Assembly: GCA_017625065.1 (NCBI GenBank)
Contig: JAGALS010000002.1
Location: 1-45,556, forward strand
Source of the DNA: Clostridia bacterium
GTDB lineage: Bacteria > Bacillota > Clostridia > Oscillospirales > CAG-272
Direction: 5' to 3'
Length of the DNA: 45,556 bases
The position numbers and the translations under genes are program-made. The notes below the pieces were generated by a model. It was not told the DNA's origin. It made no database searches and worked only from the letters and a program-made list of their open reading frames with translations. Shown one piece after another: positions 13,840 to 21,984 of the stretch (position 1 is its first letter; every line of letters begins with the position of its first letter).

Positions 13840-14034
13840 ATGCCTGTATCCGGAGCCTGCCCCTATTTCCGCTATGAGAAATCGGGGATCACCTATTGCG
13901 AGTGCGGAGAGCTGCGCTTTCCCGACCGCAAGGCGCGCAGAGACGTTGTCTACGCCTATTGCGCCCACCCCACCAACTACGGCGCCTGCCCCTTCAAGCA
14001 CGCGCTGGACGGATATTATGAAAGGAGCCTTTGA
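13840..14034 (+). CDS. Small Cys-rich phage protein
   Basis: A 64-residue protein with six cysteines arranged CPYF, YCEC, YCAHP and ACPF, which suggests a zinc-ribbon-like or metal-binding fold. First gene of the rightward operon. The ATG at 13840 follows AGAAAGGAG at eight bases. I do not recognise a named family. It could be a small early regulator. Confidence 0.75.
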   Translation: MPVSGACPYFRYEKSGITYCECGELRFPDRKARRDVVYAYCAHPTNYGACPFKHALDGYYERSL

Positions 14035-14037
14035 AAA

Positions 14038-14493
14038 ATGAAGGACGAAAAAGAAAACACGGCAAAAAAGCCACTTGAAAACGACCCCCGTCGCTTTGCC
14101 TATATGATCGCCTGGCGTGACCGCTATATCGAAGCCCTGAAGCAAGAGCTTGCGGGATGGGAGGAAAAGGATGCGCTGCTTTGCTCCCTACTCTACTGTG
14201 CGCTTGCCCGTATCGCAAGCGAGGGTGAGGAAAAGGACGGGGGCGAGGTGCTGATTGAAAAGAGCGAGGTGACAAAGCTGCTCGGTACCTTTGAATGCCA
14301 CACAAGCGACACGGGCGATGCTTACGCCGTGCGCTTCACCAAAAAGCAAGAGCAATCGCAAGCGAGCGCAAAGGAAGACACGCAAGCGAGCGCACAAGGC
14401 GAGCAAACGGTCGCGCAAAACGCCGATCGGGAAACCGCGCAGGAAGGCATAACGGGAGAGCACGCCGATGGCGGCGAAGCGCAAGAAGGCTGA
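14038..14493 (+). CDS. Hypothetical phage protein with acidic low-complexity tail
   Basis: A 151-residue protein: helical N-terminal part (RDRYIEALKQELAGWEEKDALLCSLLYCALARIAS) and, after about residue 100, a tail rich in Gln, Ala, Glu and Ser with repeats of the type QASAKEDTQASAQGEQ. The ATG follows GGAGCC. It begins 3 bp after the Cys-rich gene and overlaps the TerS-like gene by 26 bp. No function can be assigned. Confidence 0.7.
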   Translation: MKDEKENTAKKPLENDPRRFAYMIAWRDRYIEALKQELAGWEEKDALLCSLLYCALARIASEGEEKDGGEVLIEKSEVTKLLGTFECHTSDTGDAYAVRFTKKQEQSQASAKEDTQASAQGEQTVAQNADRETAQEGITGEHADGGEAQEG

Positions 14494-14734
14494 AAAAAGC
14501 AGCGCTGTGCTGGAGCTGCGGCGCTTGCTTGCCGAGCGCGTGCCCGAGGCGGTCGCCTTTCTTGTACAAATGATGCGGGACGAGGCGCAAAAGCCCGAGC
14601 TGCGTATGAAGGCGGCGGAAAGCATCCTGGACCGCGCCTGCGGCAAGGCGAGCTCGATACAGCCGACCGAGTCCGAGGGCGGCGCGCCGATCTCGATCTC
14701 GTTTGAGGGGGTGCTTGAGGAATGGAGCCGATGA
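14468..14734 (+). CDS. Small terminase subunit-like protein
   Basis: An 88-residue, mostly helical protein (LRRLLAERVPEAVAFLVQMMRDEAQKPELRMKAAESILDRACGK) placed directly before the large terminase gene and overlapping it by 13 bp. The helix content, size and place fit TerS, which recognises packaging-site DNA and loads TerL. It lacks a longer N-terminal HTH seen in many TerS, so the role is inferred mainly from context. Start ATG follows GGGAGAG. Confidence 0.65.
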   Translation: MAAKRKKAEKSSAVLELRRLLAERVPEAVAFLVQMMRDEAQKPELRMKAAESILDRACGKASSIQPTESEGGAPISISFEGVLEEWSR

Positions 14735-16167
14735 AGGAGCCGATCATTTTTGAAAAGCTGCGGCGCGAGGTTCCCAATCCCCGTCAGCGCGAGTTTTTCC
14801 TCTCCACGGCGCGCCACACCGCCTACGGCGGAGCGCGGGGCGGCGGCAAATCCTTTGCGATGCGCCGCAAAATGGTACTGCTTGCGATGCGCTACCCCAA
14901 GCTGCGGCTGCTGATGCTGCGCCGCACCCTGCAGGAGCTGCGCGAGAACCATTTGCTCCCCTTACAAAGCGACCTGCTGGGCTTTGCCGATTACAAAAAG
15001 GACGAGCGCTCGTTTCTGTTCCCCAACGGCTCGCGCCTCACACTCGGCTACTGCGACAGCGACACCGACGTGCTGCAATATCAGGGTGCGGAATACGACG
15101 TGATCGGCTTTGAGGAGGCAACGCACTTCAAGGAGGAATGGATGCAGTTCATCACCACCTCCCTGCGCACCACAAAGCAGGATTTCAAGCCCCGTATCTA
15201 CTACACCTGCAACCCCGGCGGCGTGGGGCACGCCTATATCAAGCGGCTGTTCATCGACCGCAATTTCAGAGAAGGCGAGGACCCCAACGATTACGTTTTC
15301 ATCCCCGCGCGTGTCTTTGATAACCACGCCCTGATGCAAGCTGATCCCGATTACGTCAAGCGGTTGCAGGCGCTCCCCGAGCACAAGCGCCGCGCGCATC
15401 TGGATGGCGACTGGAACGTGTACGAGGGGCAGGTCTTTGAGGAGCTGCGCTGTGACCCCGCGCATTACGCCGACCGACTGTTCACGCACGTGATCGATCC
15501 CTTTATGCCCCCCGCCTCGTGGAAGCTGTATCGCTCCTTCGACTTCGGCTACGCCAAGCCCTTTTCGGTGGGCTGGTGGGCAAAGGACGGGGACGGGCGG
15601 CTCTACCGCATTCTGGAGCTTTACGGCTGTGCGCCGCGCGAGGCAAACGTGGGCGTGCGATGGGCGCCCGAGGAGATCTTTCGCGAGATCCGCCGCATTG
15701 AAAGCGAGCACCCCTTTTTGAAGGGACGGCACATCGCGGGCGTGGCAGACCCTGCCATTTGGGATGCCTCAAGAGGCGAGTCGATCGCCGAGACCGCAGA
15801 GCGCTTCGGCATCTATTTTGAGCGCGGCGACAACCGCCGCGTGGCGGGCTGGATGCAGCTCCACAGCCGCCTCGCCTTTGATGAGCGGGGCGTGCCGATG
15901 CTCTATATCTTTCGCACGTGTCGCGAATTTTTGCGCACGTTGCCGACATTGCAATACAGCAGAACCTATCCCGAGGACGTGGACTCCGATCTGGAGGACC
16001 ACATCGCCGATGAAACGCGCTATCTTTGTATGATGGTGCCGATGCTCCCCGAAAAAGCCAAGGCAACAGCGCCCATCGTTCTGACCGATCCGCTTGATCG
16101 CAGGATCGCTTATTATCCCTCTCGCGCCGAGCAGCGCGAAGAACAAAAACAAACGGAGGAAATATGA
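14722..16167 (+). CDS. Phage terminase large subunit
   Basis: A 481-residue DNA-packaging motor protein. ATPase half: Walker A GGARGGGKS (residues 36-44), Walker B YDVIGFEEA near 124, coupling segment YYTCNPGG near 165. Nuclease half: RSFDFGYAKPF near 272 and GVADPAIW near 344, with the acidic residues expected of the RNase-H-like fold. Full length with no damage. It overlaps the portal gene by 4 bp (ATGA). This is strong evidence for a functional head-filling module. Confidence 0.95.
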   Translation: MEPMKEPIIFEKLRREVPNPRQREFFLSTARHTAYGGARGGGKSFAMRRKMVLLAMRYPKLRLLMLRRTLQELRENHLLPLQSDLLGFADYKKDERSFLFPNGSRLTLGYCDSDTDVLQYQGAEYDVIGFEEATHFKEEWMQFITTSLRTTKQDFKPRIYYTCNPGGVGHAYIKRLFIDRNFREGEDPNDYVFIPARVFDNHALMQADPDYVKRLQALPEHKRRAHLDGDWNVYEGQVFEELRCDPAHYADRLFTHVIDPFMPPASWKLYRSFDFGYAKPFSVGWWAKDGDGRLYRILELYGCAPREANVGVRWAPEEIFREIRRIESEHPFLKGRHIAGVADPAIWDASRGESIAETAERFGIYFERGDNRRVAGWMQLHSRLAFDERGVPMLYIFRTCREFLRTLPTLQYSRTYPEDVDSDLEDHIADETRYLCMMVPMLPEKAKATAPIVLTDPLDRRIAYYPSRAEQREEQKQTEEI

Positions 16168-17882
16168 AAAGAAAGATCATTGACGTCCCTCAGATCAGAG
16201 GGGCAATGGAAGAATTACTGCGCTGGCAAAGAGAAAAAAGCAATTTCCTTGCCCGCGTCGAAAACGAGGAAGAGTTTTGCCGTCTGCGCGTTGCGCCAAA
16301 GGCGCATCAGAGCAGCGACGGCGAGCGCTTTGCGCCGACCTCGGCCTGGCTGCTCAATACCGTTCTGCAAAAGCACGCGGACCTCATGGAGCACATCCCC
16401 ACCGCCGCGTGCCTTGCGCGTGAGCCGAGCGACGAGGCGGATGCCAAGGCGCTTTCGCAGATCCTGCCCGTGATCCTGGAGCGCAACAATTTCGAGGATA
16501 CCTATTCGGACAATATGTGGTACAAGCTCAAGCACGGTGTGTGCGCTTACGGCGTGTTTTGGAACGGCGAGCTGGAAAACGGACTTGGCGACGTCGACGT
16601 GCACCGCGTGGATATGCGTAACCTGTATTGGCAGCCGAACGTGCGGGATATTCAGGATTCGCGCGGCGTTTACTACGTCGAGCGCATCGATGCCGCCACA
16701 CTGCAGGCGCGCTTCCCCCATTACGACGGCTCCCCTAGCGATCTCGGGGGCCTTTTGCCCATCGACGTGGAGGGTGATCAGGTTTTGGTGGTCGATTGGT
16801 ACTACAAAAAGCGCACGCCCGAGGGGCGCACCGTGCTGCACTACTGCAAGTTCGTGGGCGACTGTATCCTGTTCGCCACCGAGAATGAGGAGGGCTATGA
16901 GAACGGCTGGTACGAGCACGGCGAGTATCCCTTCGTGCTGGACGTGCTCTACCCCATCGAGGGCGAGGGGGTCGGATTTGGTATGATCGCCCTTGCGCGT
17001 GATCCGCAGACCTATATCGACCGTATGGACCGCAACCTTCTGGAGTATATGGATTGGGCGACACGTGTGCGCTTTTTCTGCAAAAAGAGCACGGGCGTGG
17101 ACGAGAAGGCCTTTGCCGATCTTTCCCGTCTGATCGTGGACGTGGAGGGCGACCTTGACGAGGAGCGCCTGCGCCAGATCTCTGTGCAGGACCCCGATAC
17201 CTTCTGGCTGAACCTCAAGAACGCCAAGATCAACGAGCTCAAGGAGACCACCTCAAGCCGTGACGTGCTGCTCGGCATCCCCGACGGGGGTGTGACCGCC
17301 GCCTCTGCCATTGCCGCGCTTCAGGAGGCAGGCAACAAGACCGTGCGGGATATCGTGTCCGCATCCTATCGCTCCTTTGTGCGTATGGTGCGCCTTGTCA
17401 TCGAATGTGTGCGCCAATTTTACAGCGAGGCGCGCTGCTTCCGCATTCTCGGCGAGAACGGCAAATATTCCTATCTCACCTTTTCCAACGAGGGGATCGC
17501 GGAGCGCACCGTCGGTACGATGACCGACGGCACGCCGATCAGCCGCCGCCCCATTTTCGACATCGACGTGCGCGCCGTGAAAAAGGACCCGTATACCCGT
17601 TTGTCTCACAACGAGACAATGAAAGACCTTTACCGTATGGGCGTTTTCCGGCCCGAAAACGCGGCGCAGGCAAGCCTGCTGCTTTCCAATATGGACTTTT
17701 CGGGCATCGGGCTTCTGCGCGAGCAGGTGGCGGCGCTTGCAAGATCGAGCGCACCGCAAGGCACCGTGTCCCCTGCCGTTCACGAGGATGGCGTGCAAGC
17801 ACCACCCAAGGAACCCCTTGCGCGTGCCTTTGAGGAGGCGGAAAAGCTGCGCGAGCAAGCCGCTAAGGGAACAGAGCTGTGA
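16164..17882 (+). CDS. Phage portal protein (P22-like)
   Basis: A 572-residue protein with portal-type features: MWYKLKHGVCAYGVFWN near residue 121, DIQDSRGVYYVERID, RDPQTYIDRMDRNLLEYM near 277 and the long C-terminal helical part. The portal ring sits at the capsid vertex and is the channel for DNA. It is coupled to the terminase upstream and to the Prp-like protease downstream by 4-bp overlaps. Assigned by pattern and position. Confidence 0.88.
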   Translation: MKRKIIDVPQIRGAMEELLRWQREKSNFLARVENEEEFCRLRVAPKAHQSSDGERFAPTSAWLLNTVLQKHADLMEHIPTAACLAREPSDEADAKALSQILPVILERNNFEDTYSDNMWYKLKHGVCAYGVFWNGELENGLGDVDVHRVDMRNLYWQPNVRDIQDSRGVYYVERIDAATLQARFPHYDGSPSDLGGLLPIDVEGDQVLVVDWYYKKRTPEGRTVLHYCKFVGDCILFATENEEGYENGWYEHGEYPFVLDVLYPIEGEGVGFGMIALARDPQTYIDRMDRNLLEYMDWATRVRFFCKKSTGVDEKAFADLSRLIVDVEGDLDEERLRQISVQDPDTFWLNLKNAKINELKETTSSRDVLLGIPDGGVTAASAIAALQEAGNKTVRDIVSASYRSFVRMVRLVIECVRQFYSEARCFRILGENGKYSYLTFSNEGIAERTVGTMTDGTPISRRPIFDIDVRAVKKDPYTRLSHNETMKDLYRMGVFRPENAAQASLLLSNMDFSGIGLLREQVAALARSSAPQGTVSPAVHEDGVQAPPKEPLARAFEEAEKLREQAAKGTEL

Positions 17883-18196
17883 TCCATATTTACGCGCACC
17901 GCAAGGACGAGCGCTGTCGGCTGTACGTTACGGGACACGCCGACGGCGGCGAGGAACGGCACGTGATCTGCGCGGGCGTTTCGGCGCTGACGGGGGCGCT
18001 GGTCCTGTATGCCGCCGCCAACTGCAAAAACGCCCGTTATTATATGGCATCGGGCGAGGTCTTTTTGTCCTGCCCTTCGCTTGGCGAGGGCTTTGAGATC
18101 GTGCTGCGGGGGCTTTGCGAGATCGCAAAAAGCTATCCCGATCAGGTCAAGCTGATGCAATACGAGTCAGTTGACGACAAAATCGAAGCAATGTGA
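17879..18196 (+). CDS. Prp-like cysteine protease, probable prohead protease
   Basis: A 105-residue protein matching the Prp family of cysteine proteases: GHADGG with His20, ICAGVSAL with Cys31, and the later helix ALVLYAAAN. Prp cuts the N-terminal extension of ribosomal protein L27 in Firmicutes, and in staphylococcal phage 80alpha the host Prp processes capsid and scaffold. Here the gene lies inside the head operon between portal and scaffold, and both scaffold and capsid carry Leu-Phe-Gly at residues 12-14. GTG start overlaps the portal stop (GTGA). A copy of the host enzyme would normally be found in the rplU-prp-rpmA operon instead. Confidence 0.85.
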   Translation: MIHIYAHRKDERCRLYVTGHADGGEERHVICAGVSALTGALVLYAAANCKNARYYMASGEVFLSCPSLGEGFEIVLRGLCEIAKSYPDQVKLMQYESVDDKIEAM

Positions 18197-18202
18197 TATA
18201 AT
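18194..18202 (+). promoter_or_regulatory. Possible internal extended -10 promoter
   Basis: TGATATAAT (TATAAT at 18197-18202) overlaps the end of the protease gene; a TTGACG lies 20 bp upstream, a poor spacing. It could boost scaffold and capsid synthesis. Confidence 0.4.
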
Positions 18203-18204
18203 CG

Positions 18205-18264
18205 GTCACGACAAGGGGGAGCGGTCACCCAAAGCAAGCGGATGCGGCCCACCCCTTGTCTGAC
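18205..18264 (+). other. Long hairpin upstream of the scaffold gene
   Basis: ACAAGGGG (18211-18218) pairs with CCCCTTGT (18252-18259), extended by GTC (18205-18207) with GAC (18262-18264) across small bulges; the inner loop is 33 nt. It fills the only sizeable gap (89 bp) in the operon. Could protect or process the scaffold-capsid mRNA. Confidence 0.55.
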
Positions 18265-18285
18265 ACCGCGAAAGAGTGAGGTATT

Positions 18286-18924
18286 ATGAAAAATCAAAGC
18301 AAATGGCGGCTTCTTTACCTGTTTGGCGAGGAAGCCGAGGGTGCAACAAATGATCCGTCTGCCCCCACCCCGCAGACAAATGAACCATCGGGCGAAGCCG
18401 TAAGCGCAAGCGATCCCGCCGCCGGGGATAGCGAGAAGGCGAAACGAAGGAGCGAGGAATTCCGTGCGCTGATGGAGGGTGAATACAAGGACCTTTTCAC
18501 AGCGTATTTTCAGGAGACCTTCAACCGCCGTTTCAAGGAACAAAAGGAAATGAAGGAGCAGCTCAGCAGCGCTCGCGCTGTGGCAGATGCGGCGGCCGAG
18601 TGCTTCGGAAAAACGGGCGAGGACCTGCTTTTGGCGTTACGGACGGAGAATGAAAGGAAAAACGCGTCGGCAGGCACACCAAAAAAGGACTCTACCGAAA
18701 AGGAAGCACTGGAAAAGCAGCTGCGCGCGGCGGTCGAAAGCGCCCGTGCCGAGACCGAACAGCGCCTGCTTGCAAGCATCCGCGCAAGAGGACTGCGCCC
18801 CACGGAAAGCGCCCTCGGCGCGCTGCAGGGCAACGCCCTGCGGCGCGACGCATCGCAGCTTTCCCGTGCACAGCGCGCAGAGGTCGCACGCCGTGCCGCC
18901 AAGGGCGAGCGCATTAAGCTATAA
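18286..18924 (+). CDS. Capsid scaffolding protein
   Basis: A 212-residue hydrophilic protein: N-terminal LLYLFGEE (Leu12-Phe13-Gly14), a Pro/Ala/Glu-rich linker, then long helices likely to be coiled coil (SEEFRALMEGEYKDLF, EKEALEKQLRAAVESARAETEQRLLASI) and a basic end. Size, composition and place just before the major capsid gene fit a scaffold that shapes the procapsid and then leaves. The N-terminal motif resembles the L27 site cut by Prp. ATG at 18286 after a GAGTGAGG-like site. Confidence 0.82.
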   Translation: MKNQSKWRLLYLFGEEAEGATNDPSAPTPQTNEPSGEAVSASDPAAGDSEKAKRRSEEFRALMEGEYKDLFTAYFQETFNRRFKEQKEMKEQLSSARAVADAAAECFGKTGEDLLLALRTENERKNASAGTPKKDSTEKEALEKQLRAAVESARAETEQRLLASIRARGLRPTESALGALQGNALRRDASQLSRAQRAEVARRAAKGERIKL

Positions 18925-18956
18925 GCCTTCCTTTCCGCACCAAAGAAAGGAAAAAT

Positions 18957-20354
18957 ATGAACAAAAACAATCTTTATTTTGACCTGCACCTGTTCGGTGC
19001 GGGCGAGAACGTCAACACCACCGAGGGAATGACCGATACCACCGTGGGAGCCGTCACCCCCTACGGCGATGCCCAGGGGCTTTCGGATGAAATGCGGACC
19101 TACTACTCCGATTATCTGATCGACAACGCCGAGCCCAATCTGATCCACGATCAGTTCGCGCAAAAGCACCCCATCCCCAGACACGGCGGCAAGACCATCC
19201 AGTTCCGCAAGTACGATCCCCTGCCCAAGCTCACCACCGCGCTTTCCGAGGGTGTCACCCCCACGGGGCAGTCGCTGAATATGGGCGTGGTCGAGGCGAC
19301 CGTGCATCAGTACGGCGGCTACGTCGAGTTTTCCGACCTGCTGCTGCTCACCGCCATTGACAACAACCTTGTGATGGCGACAAAGCTGCTCGGCTCCCAG
19401 GCAGGCCGCACGCTGGACACCATCACCCGCGAGGTGCTTTGCGGCGGCACCAACGTGCAGTACGGCGCAAACGCCGTGGATGCGCGCTATCTGCTGACCG
19501 GCGGCAACGCCACGGGCAACCATTATATGTCTGTGGATTGCATCAAGCGCGCTGTGCGCTTCCTCAAAAACCAGAACGCCGAAAAGATCAACGGCGCTTA
19601 CGCCTGCATCATCCATCCCGACTGCGCGTACGACCTGACCAATGACCCCAATTGGAAATACCCCCATCAGTACGCCGACACCAAGGAGCTTTATGAGGGC
19701 GAGATCGGTATGCTCGAGGGTGTTCGCTTCGTGGAATCCACCGAAGCAAAGATCTTCCACGCACCGGATCTGACCCCCACCGCACGCTCCTTTGAGGGTC
19801 TGGATAACGCATATGCCGACCTGGACTTCAACGGCACGGTCGCTGCCGGTCTTGGAGTCGGCACAAAGCAGCGCTTGAAGATCGGCACCCCCACCGCAGG
19901 TGCAAGGGTGACCAAGGATATGATCGGGCGCGCGATCCTGTACCACGATGCCTCCACGGGCTCGTGGCAGCACGCCGTGATCACCGGCGGTAACATCAAC
20001 GAAAGCACGGGAGAGAGCTACGTCTACCTGGACAAGCGCCTCACCGACAGCGAGACCGACGGCGAGGCCATCACGACCTCCTCCGAGGACCGCATCTACC
20101 CCGGCGAGGCAGGCCTTGCCGGCAGAGACGTTTACGCCACACTGGTCATCGGCGATAACGCCTACGGCACCACCGAGCTCAGCGGCGGCGGTCTGCAGCA
20201 CATCGTCAAGCAGCTTGGCTCCGCCGGCACCGCCGACCCCTTAAATCAGCGCGCAACCGTTGGCTGGAAGGCGACCAAGGCCGCCGCGCGCCTTGTTGAG
20301 GCGTTTATGGTGCGTATCGAGACCGCCTCGACCTTTGAGTCCGGACAGGACTGA
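18957..20354 (+). CDS. Major capsid protein, N4-gp56 family
   Basis: A 465-residue capsid protein. The pattern (DNAEPNLIHDQFAQKHPIPRHGGKTIQFRKYDPLPKLTTALSEG split over residues 60-105; then FSDLLLLTAIDN; NGAYACIIHPD; GEIGMLEGVRFVES) matches the N4-gp56 type of HK97-fold capsid. The N-terminal segment FDLHLFGAGE (Leu12-Phe13-Gly14) aligns with the Prp site of L27. Ribosome site AAAGAAAGGAAAA. Two hairpins follow the gene. Typical of short-tailed phages, yet no tail genes follow. Confidence 0.92.
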   Translation: MNKNNLYFDLHLFGAGENVNTTEGMTDTTVGAVTPYGDAQGLSDEMRTYYSDYLIDNAEPNLIHDQFAQKHPIPRHGGKTIQFRKYDPLPKLTTALSEGVTPTGQSLNMGVVEATVHQYGGYVEFSDLLLLTAIDNNLVMATKLLGSQAGRTLDTITREVLCGGTNVQYGANAVDARYLLTGGNATGNHYMSVDCIKRAVRFLKNQNAEKINGAYACIIHPDCAYDLTNDPNWKYPHQYADTKELYEGEIGMLEGVRFVESTEAKIFHAPDLTPTARSFEGLDNAYADLDFNGTVAAGLGVGTKQRLKIGTPTAGARVTKDMIGRAILYHDASTGSWQHAVITGGNINESTGESYVYLDKRLTDSETDGEAITTSSEDRIYPGEAGLAGRDVYATLVIGDNAYGTTELSGGGLQHIVKQLGSAGTADPLNQRATVGWKATKAAARLVEAFMVRIETASTFESGQD

Positions 20355-20368
20355 ACCTAAAAAAGCCT

Positions 20369-20417
20369 TGCAAAAGCGCGTTAACGCGCTTTTGCAGGGT
20401 CAGCGGCTTTGCCGCTG
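20369..20417 (+). other. Two hairpins after the capsid gene
   Basis: TGCAAAAGCGCG (20369-20380), loop TTAA, and its complement to 20396; then CAGCGGC-TTT-GCCGCTG (20401-20417). No T-tract follows, so these look like 3' stabilising or processing structures or a partial terminator that lets capsid mRNA outnumber downstream messages. Confidence 0.65.
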
Positions 20418-20444
20418 AGAAATGAAAGAAAGGAACAAAACCGA

Positions 20445-20849
20445 ATGGAAGATAACGAAAAGAAAACGCTTGCGGCGCTCCGCCGCCAAATGGAGGAGAT
20501 GCGTGCCGCATACGAAGCGAAGATCGATGCGCTGGAAAGTGAGTGTGCCGAAAAAAAGGCCGCTGAGATCGATGAAAAGAAGCTGCGTGAATTTTTGAAA
20601 AGTCAGGAGGCATGGCTCAACGAGTACGTCGAGGTGCGCCTGTTCAAGGATAACGACAAATACAAGGACGACGTTTACGTGGCGATCAACGGCAAGAACT
20701 GCCTGATCCGCCGCGGCGTGTGGACCCGTATCCGCCGCAAATTCGCGCTGCTGCTGGATCAATCCGAGATCCAGGATCTGCGTACCGCTGAGCTCATGGA
20801 GCAGGAGGAAAACCGCTTCGCGGATGAGACCCTGCGCCACAACGCGTAA
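20445..20849 (+). CDS. Conserved-looking phage protein with N-terminal coiled coil
   Basis: A 134-residue protein. Residues 1-50 form a charged coiled coil; residues 68-110 carry DDVYVAINGKNCLIRRGVWTRIRRKFALLL, a segment of a type I associate with genes near N4-gp56-like capsids, though I cannot name the family. The upstream in-frame codons are ignored because ATG 20445 follows AAAGAAAGGAAC. Probably a minor head protein. Confidence 0.7.
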   Translation: MEDNEKKTLAALRRQMEEMRAAYEAKIDALESECAEKKAAEIDEKKLREFLKSQEAWLNEYVEVRLFKDNDKYKDDVYVAINGKNCLIRRGVWTRIRRKFALLLDQSEIQDLRTAELMEQEENRFADETLRHNA

Positions 20850-20861
20850 GGAGGGGATGGT

Positions 20862-21059
20862 ATGATCACCATTTTGGAAGAAACACCGACCGCCGAGCAA
20901 AAAAACGGCAAGGTGCTGTATCGCCGCGTATATCTTGTATGCGACCCGAAAGCACCTCTGCCCACCGACGGCGCGCCCGGCTCGATCGCGCTTTTGCGCG
21001 AGGAGAACGGGATCGGTATGAAGATCCTGTTCGCTGACGGCGTCTGGGGCTCGTTTTAA
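20862..21059 (+). CDS. Small hypothetical phage protein
   Basis: A 65-residue protein (ITILEETPTAEQKNGKVLYRRVYLV...LLREENGIGMKILFADGVWGSF) beginning 12 bp after the previous stop with a GGAGGGG ribosome site. Beta-rich by inspection; no family recognised. Operon position suggests a small structural protein. Confidence 0.65.
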   Translation: MITILEETPTAEQKNGKVLYRRVYLVCDPKAPLPTDGAPGSIALLREENGIGMKILFADGVWGSF

Positions 21060-21074
21060 GGGGGTGGCTCTGCT

Positions 21075-21395
21075 ATGATGCTGGAAGAGGCCATCCGACA
21101 GGCTTGCTCGATACGTGTCAACGAGCTGGATGAGCTGACACTCTCCACCCTGCTTTTGGAATTGGAGCGAAACCTTGCCGTAGAGATACGGGGCGTTTCC
21201 GCCGATATACCGATCTTTTTGGAAAGCGATCTTGTCATTCCCCCGCCCTTTGAGCACGTGTATTGGCTCTACCTTGTCGCGATGATCGACCTTTCCAACA
21301 AGGATCTTGAAGCATACAAGGCATCCTATGCCCTGTTTTGCGAGGCACGCGATGCCTATGCGCGTTGGTATCACCGTACCGGAGGTCAGTCTTGA
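21075..21395 (+). CDS. Possible head-tail connector-like protein
   Basis: A 106-residue, mostly helical protein (EEAIRQACSIRVNELDELTLSTLLLELERNL...YWLYLVAMIDLSNKDLEAYKASYALFCEARDAYARWYHR). Size and helix layout resemble head-completion or connector proteins, which follow the capsid gene in many phages, but no diagnostic motif is seen. Two adjacent ATGs (21075, 21078) after AAGGGGGT. Its stop overlaps the next start (TGATG). Confidence 0.6.
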   Translation: MMLEEAIRQACSIRVNELDELTLSTLLLELERNLAVEIRGVSADIPIFLESDLVIPPPFEHVYWLYLVAMIDLSNKDLEAYKASYALFCEARDAYARWYHRTGGQS

Positions 21396-21520
21396 TGTTT
21401 TTCGCAAAGGATGCTTCCCCACTATTTGCAACAGCGCTTGTTCGTTATCTGCTCCTTTGCACCGCACAGCGAAAAAAGTGCGGTAAAACCGAAGATCCGG
21501 ACGGCGAGTTCCTTGAATAA
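21395..21520 (+). CDS. Very small protein, 41 residues
   Basis: ATG at 21395 overlaps the previous stop (TGATG) and has GGAGGT eight bases upstream, so translation is likely. Sequence MFFAKDASPLFATALVRYLL... then a basic, acidic end. No family recognised; may be a remnant of a larger gene. Confidence 0.5.
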   Translation: MFFAKDASPLFATALVRYLLLCTAQRKKCGKTEDPDGEFLE

Positions 21521-21533
21521 AGGAGAGAAAAGC

Positions 21534-21890
21534 ATGAACATTTTACTGTGGCTGAATCAAAATTGGGAGCTGATCTGCATTTGCTTTGGCATCCTTGTCA
21601 ACGCCGTGGGCGTGGCTTATAACATCTATAAGCTTTGCCGCGGCACACACGCCAAAGGTGCCGCCTGCTGGCTCAAGATCCTGGAAGCGGCAAGAGTATA
21701 TGAGATCGAGGCAGAGCAATTTCAGGACTACACCGCCGCCGAAAAGCTGCAATACGTGCTCTCGCGGCTGCGGCTGCTGACGGCGGAGCTTGGCATTCCC
21801 TTTGACGAAGCGCGACTGAGCGCCCAGATCGAGGCAGACATCGCCTTCAGCAAGGAGGTCAATGCCACCAAAAGCGAGCGCTTGGAATAA
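21534..21890 (+). CDS. Holin-like single-TM protein (LLH-type layout)
   Basis: A 118-residue protein with one N-terminal membrane segment (WELICICFGILVNAVGVAYNIY, about residues 11-32, split here by description) followed by a helical cytoplasmic part ending EADIAFSKEVNATKSERLE. This matches the layout of LLH-family phage holins and of small membrane-anchored phage proteins. The ATG at 21534 follows AAAGGAGAG. No endolysin gene is next to it, so a holin role is uncertain. Confidence 0.6.
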   Translation: MNILLWLNQNWELICICFGILVNAVGVAYNIYKLCRGTHAKGAACWLKILEAARVYEIEAEQFQDYTAAEKLQYVLSRLRLLTAELGIPFDEARLSAQIEADIAFSKEVNATKSERLE

Positions 21891-21984
21891 AAGCGCCGCC
21901 CCCGACGAGGAGCAGCAACCCGACACAGTCGAGCTGCTGCTCTCGCTCGCCAAATTAATGAAAGGAGTTGGAGGTCTGTTTTGA
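21862..21984 (+). CDS. Very small protein, 40 residues, overlapping two genes
   Basis: ATG at 21862 has AAGGAGG three bases upstream, overlaps the end of the holin-like gene by 29 bp and ends in TGA sharing bases with the TTG start of the next gene. Predicted MPPKASAWNKSAAPDEEQQP followed by DTVELLLSLAKLMKGVGGLF: a Pro/Glu-rich start and an amphipathic C-terminal helix. Too short for standard gene finders, yet with the best ribosome site in this part of the operon. Confidence 0.6.
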   Translation: MPPKASAWNKSAAPDEEQQPDTVELLLSLAKLMKGVGGLF

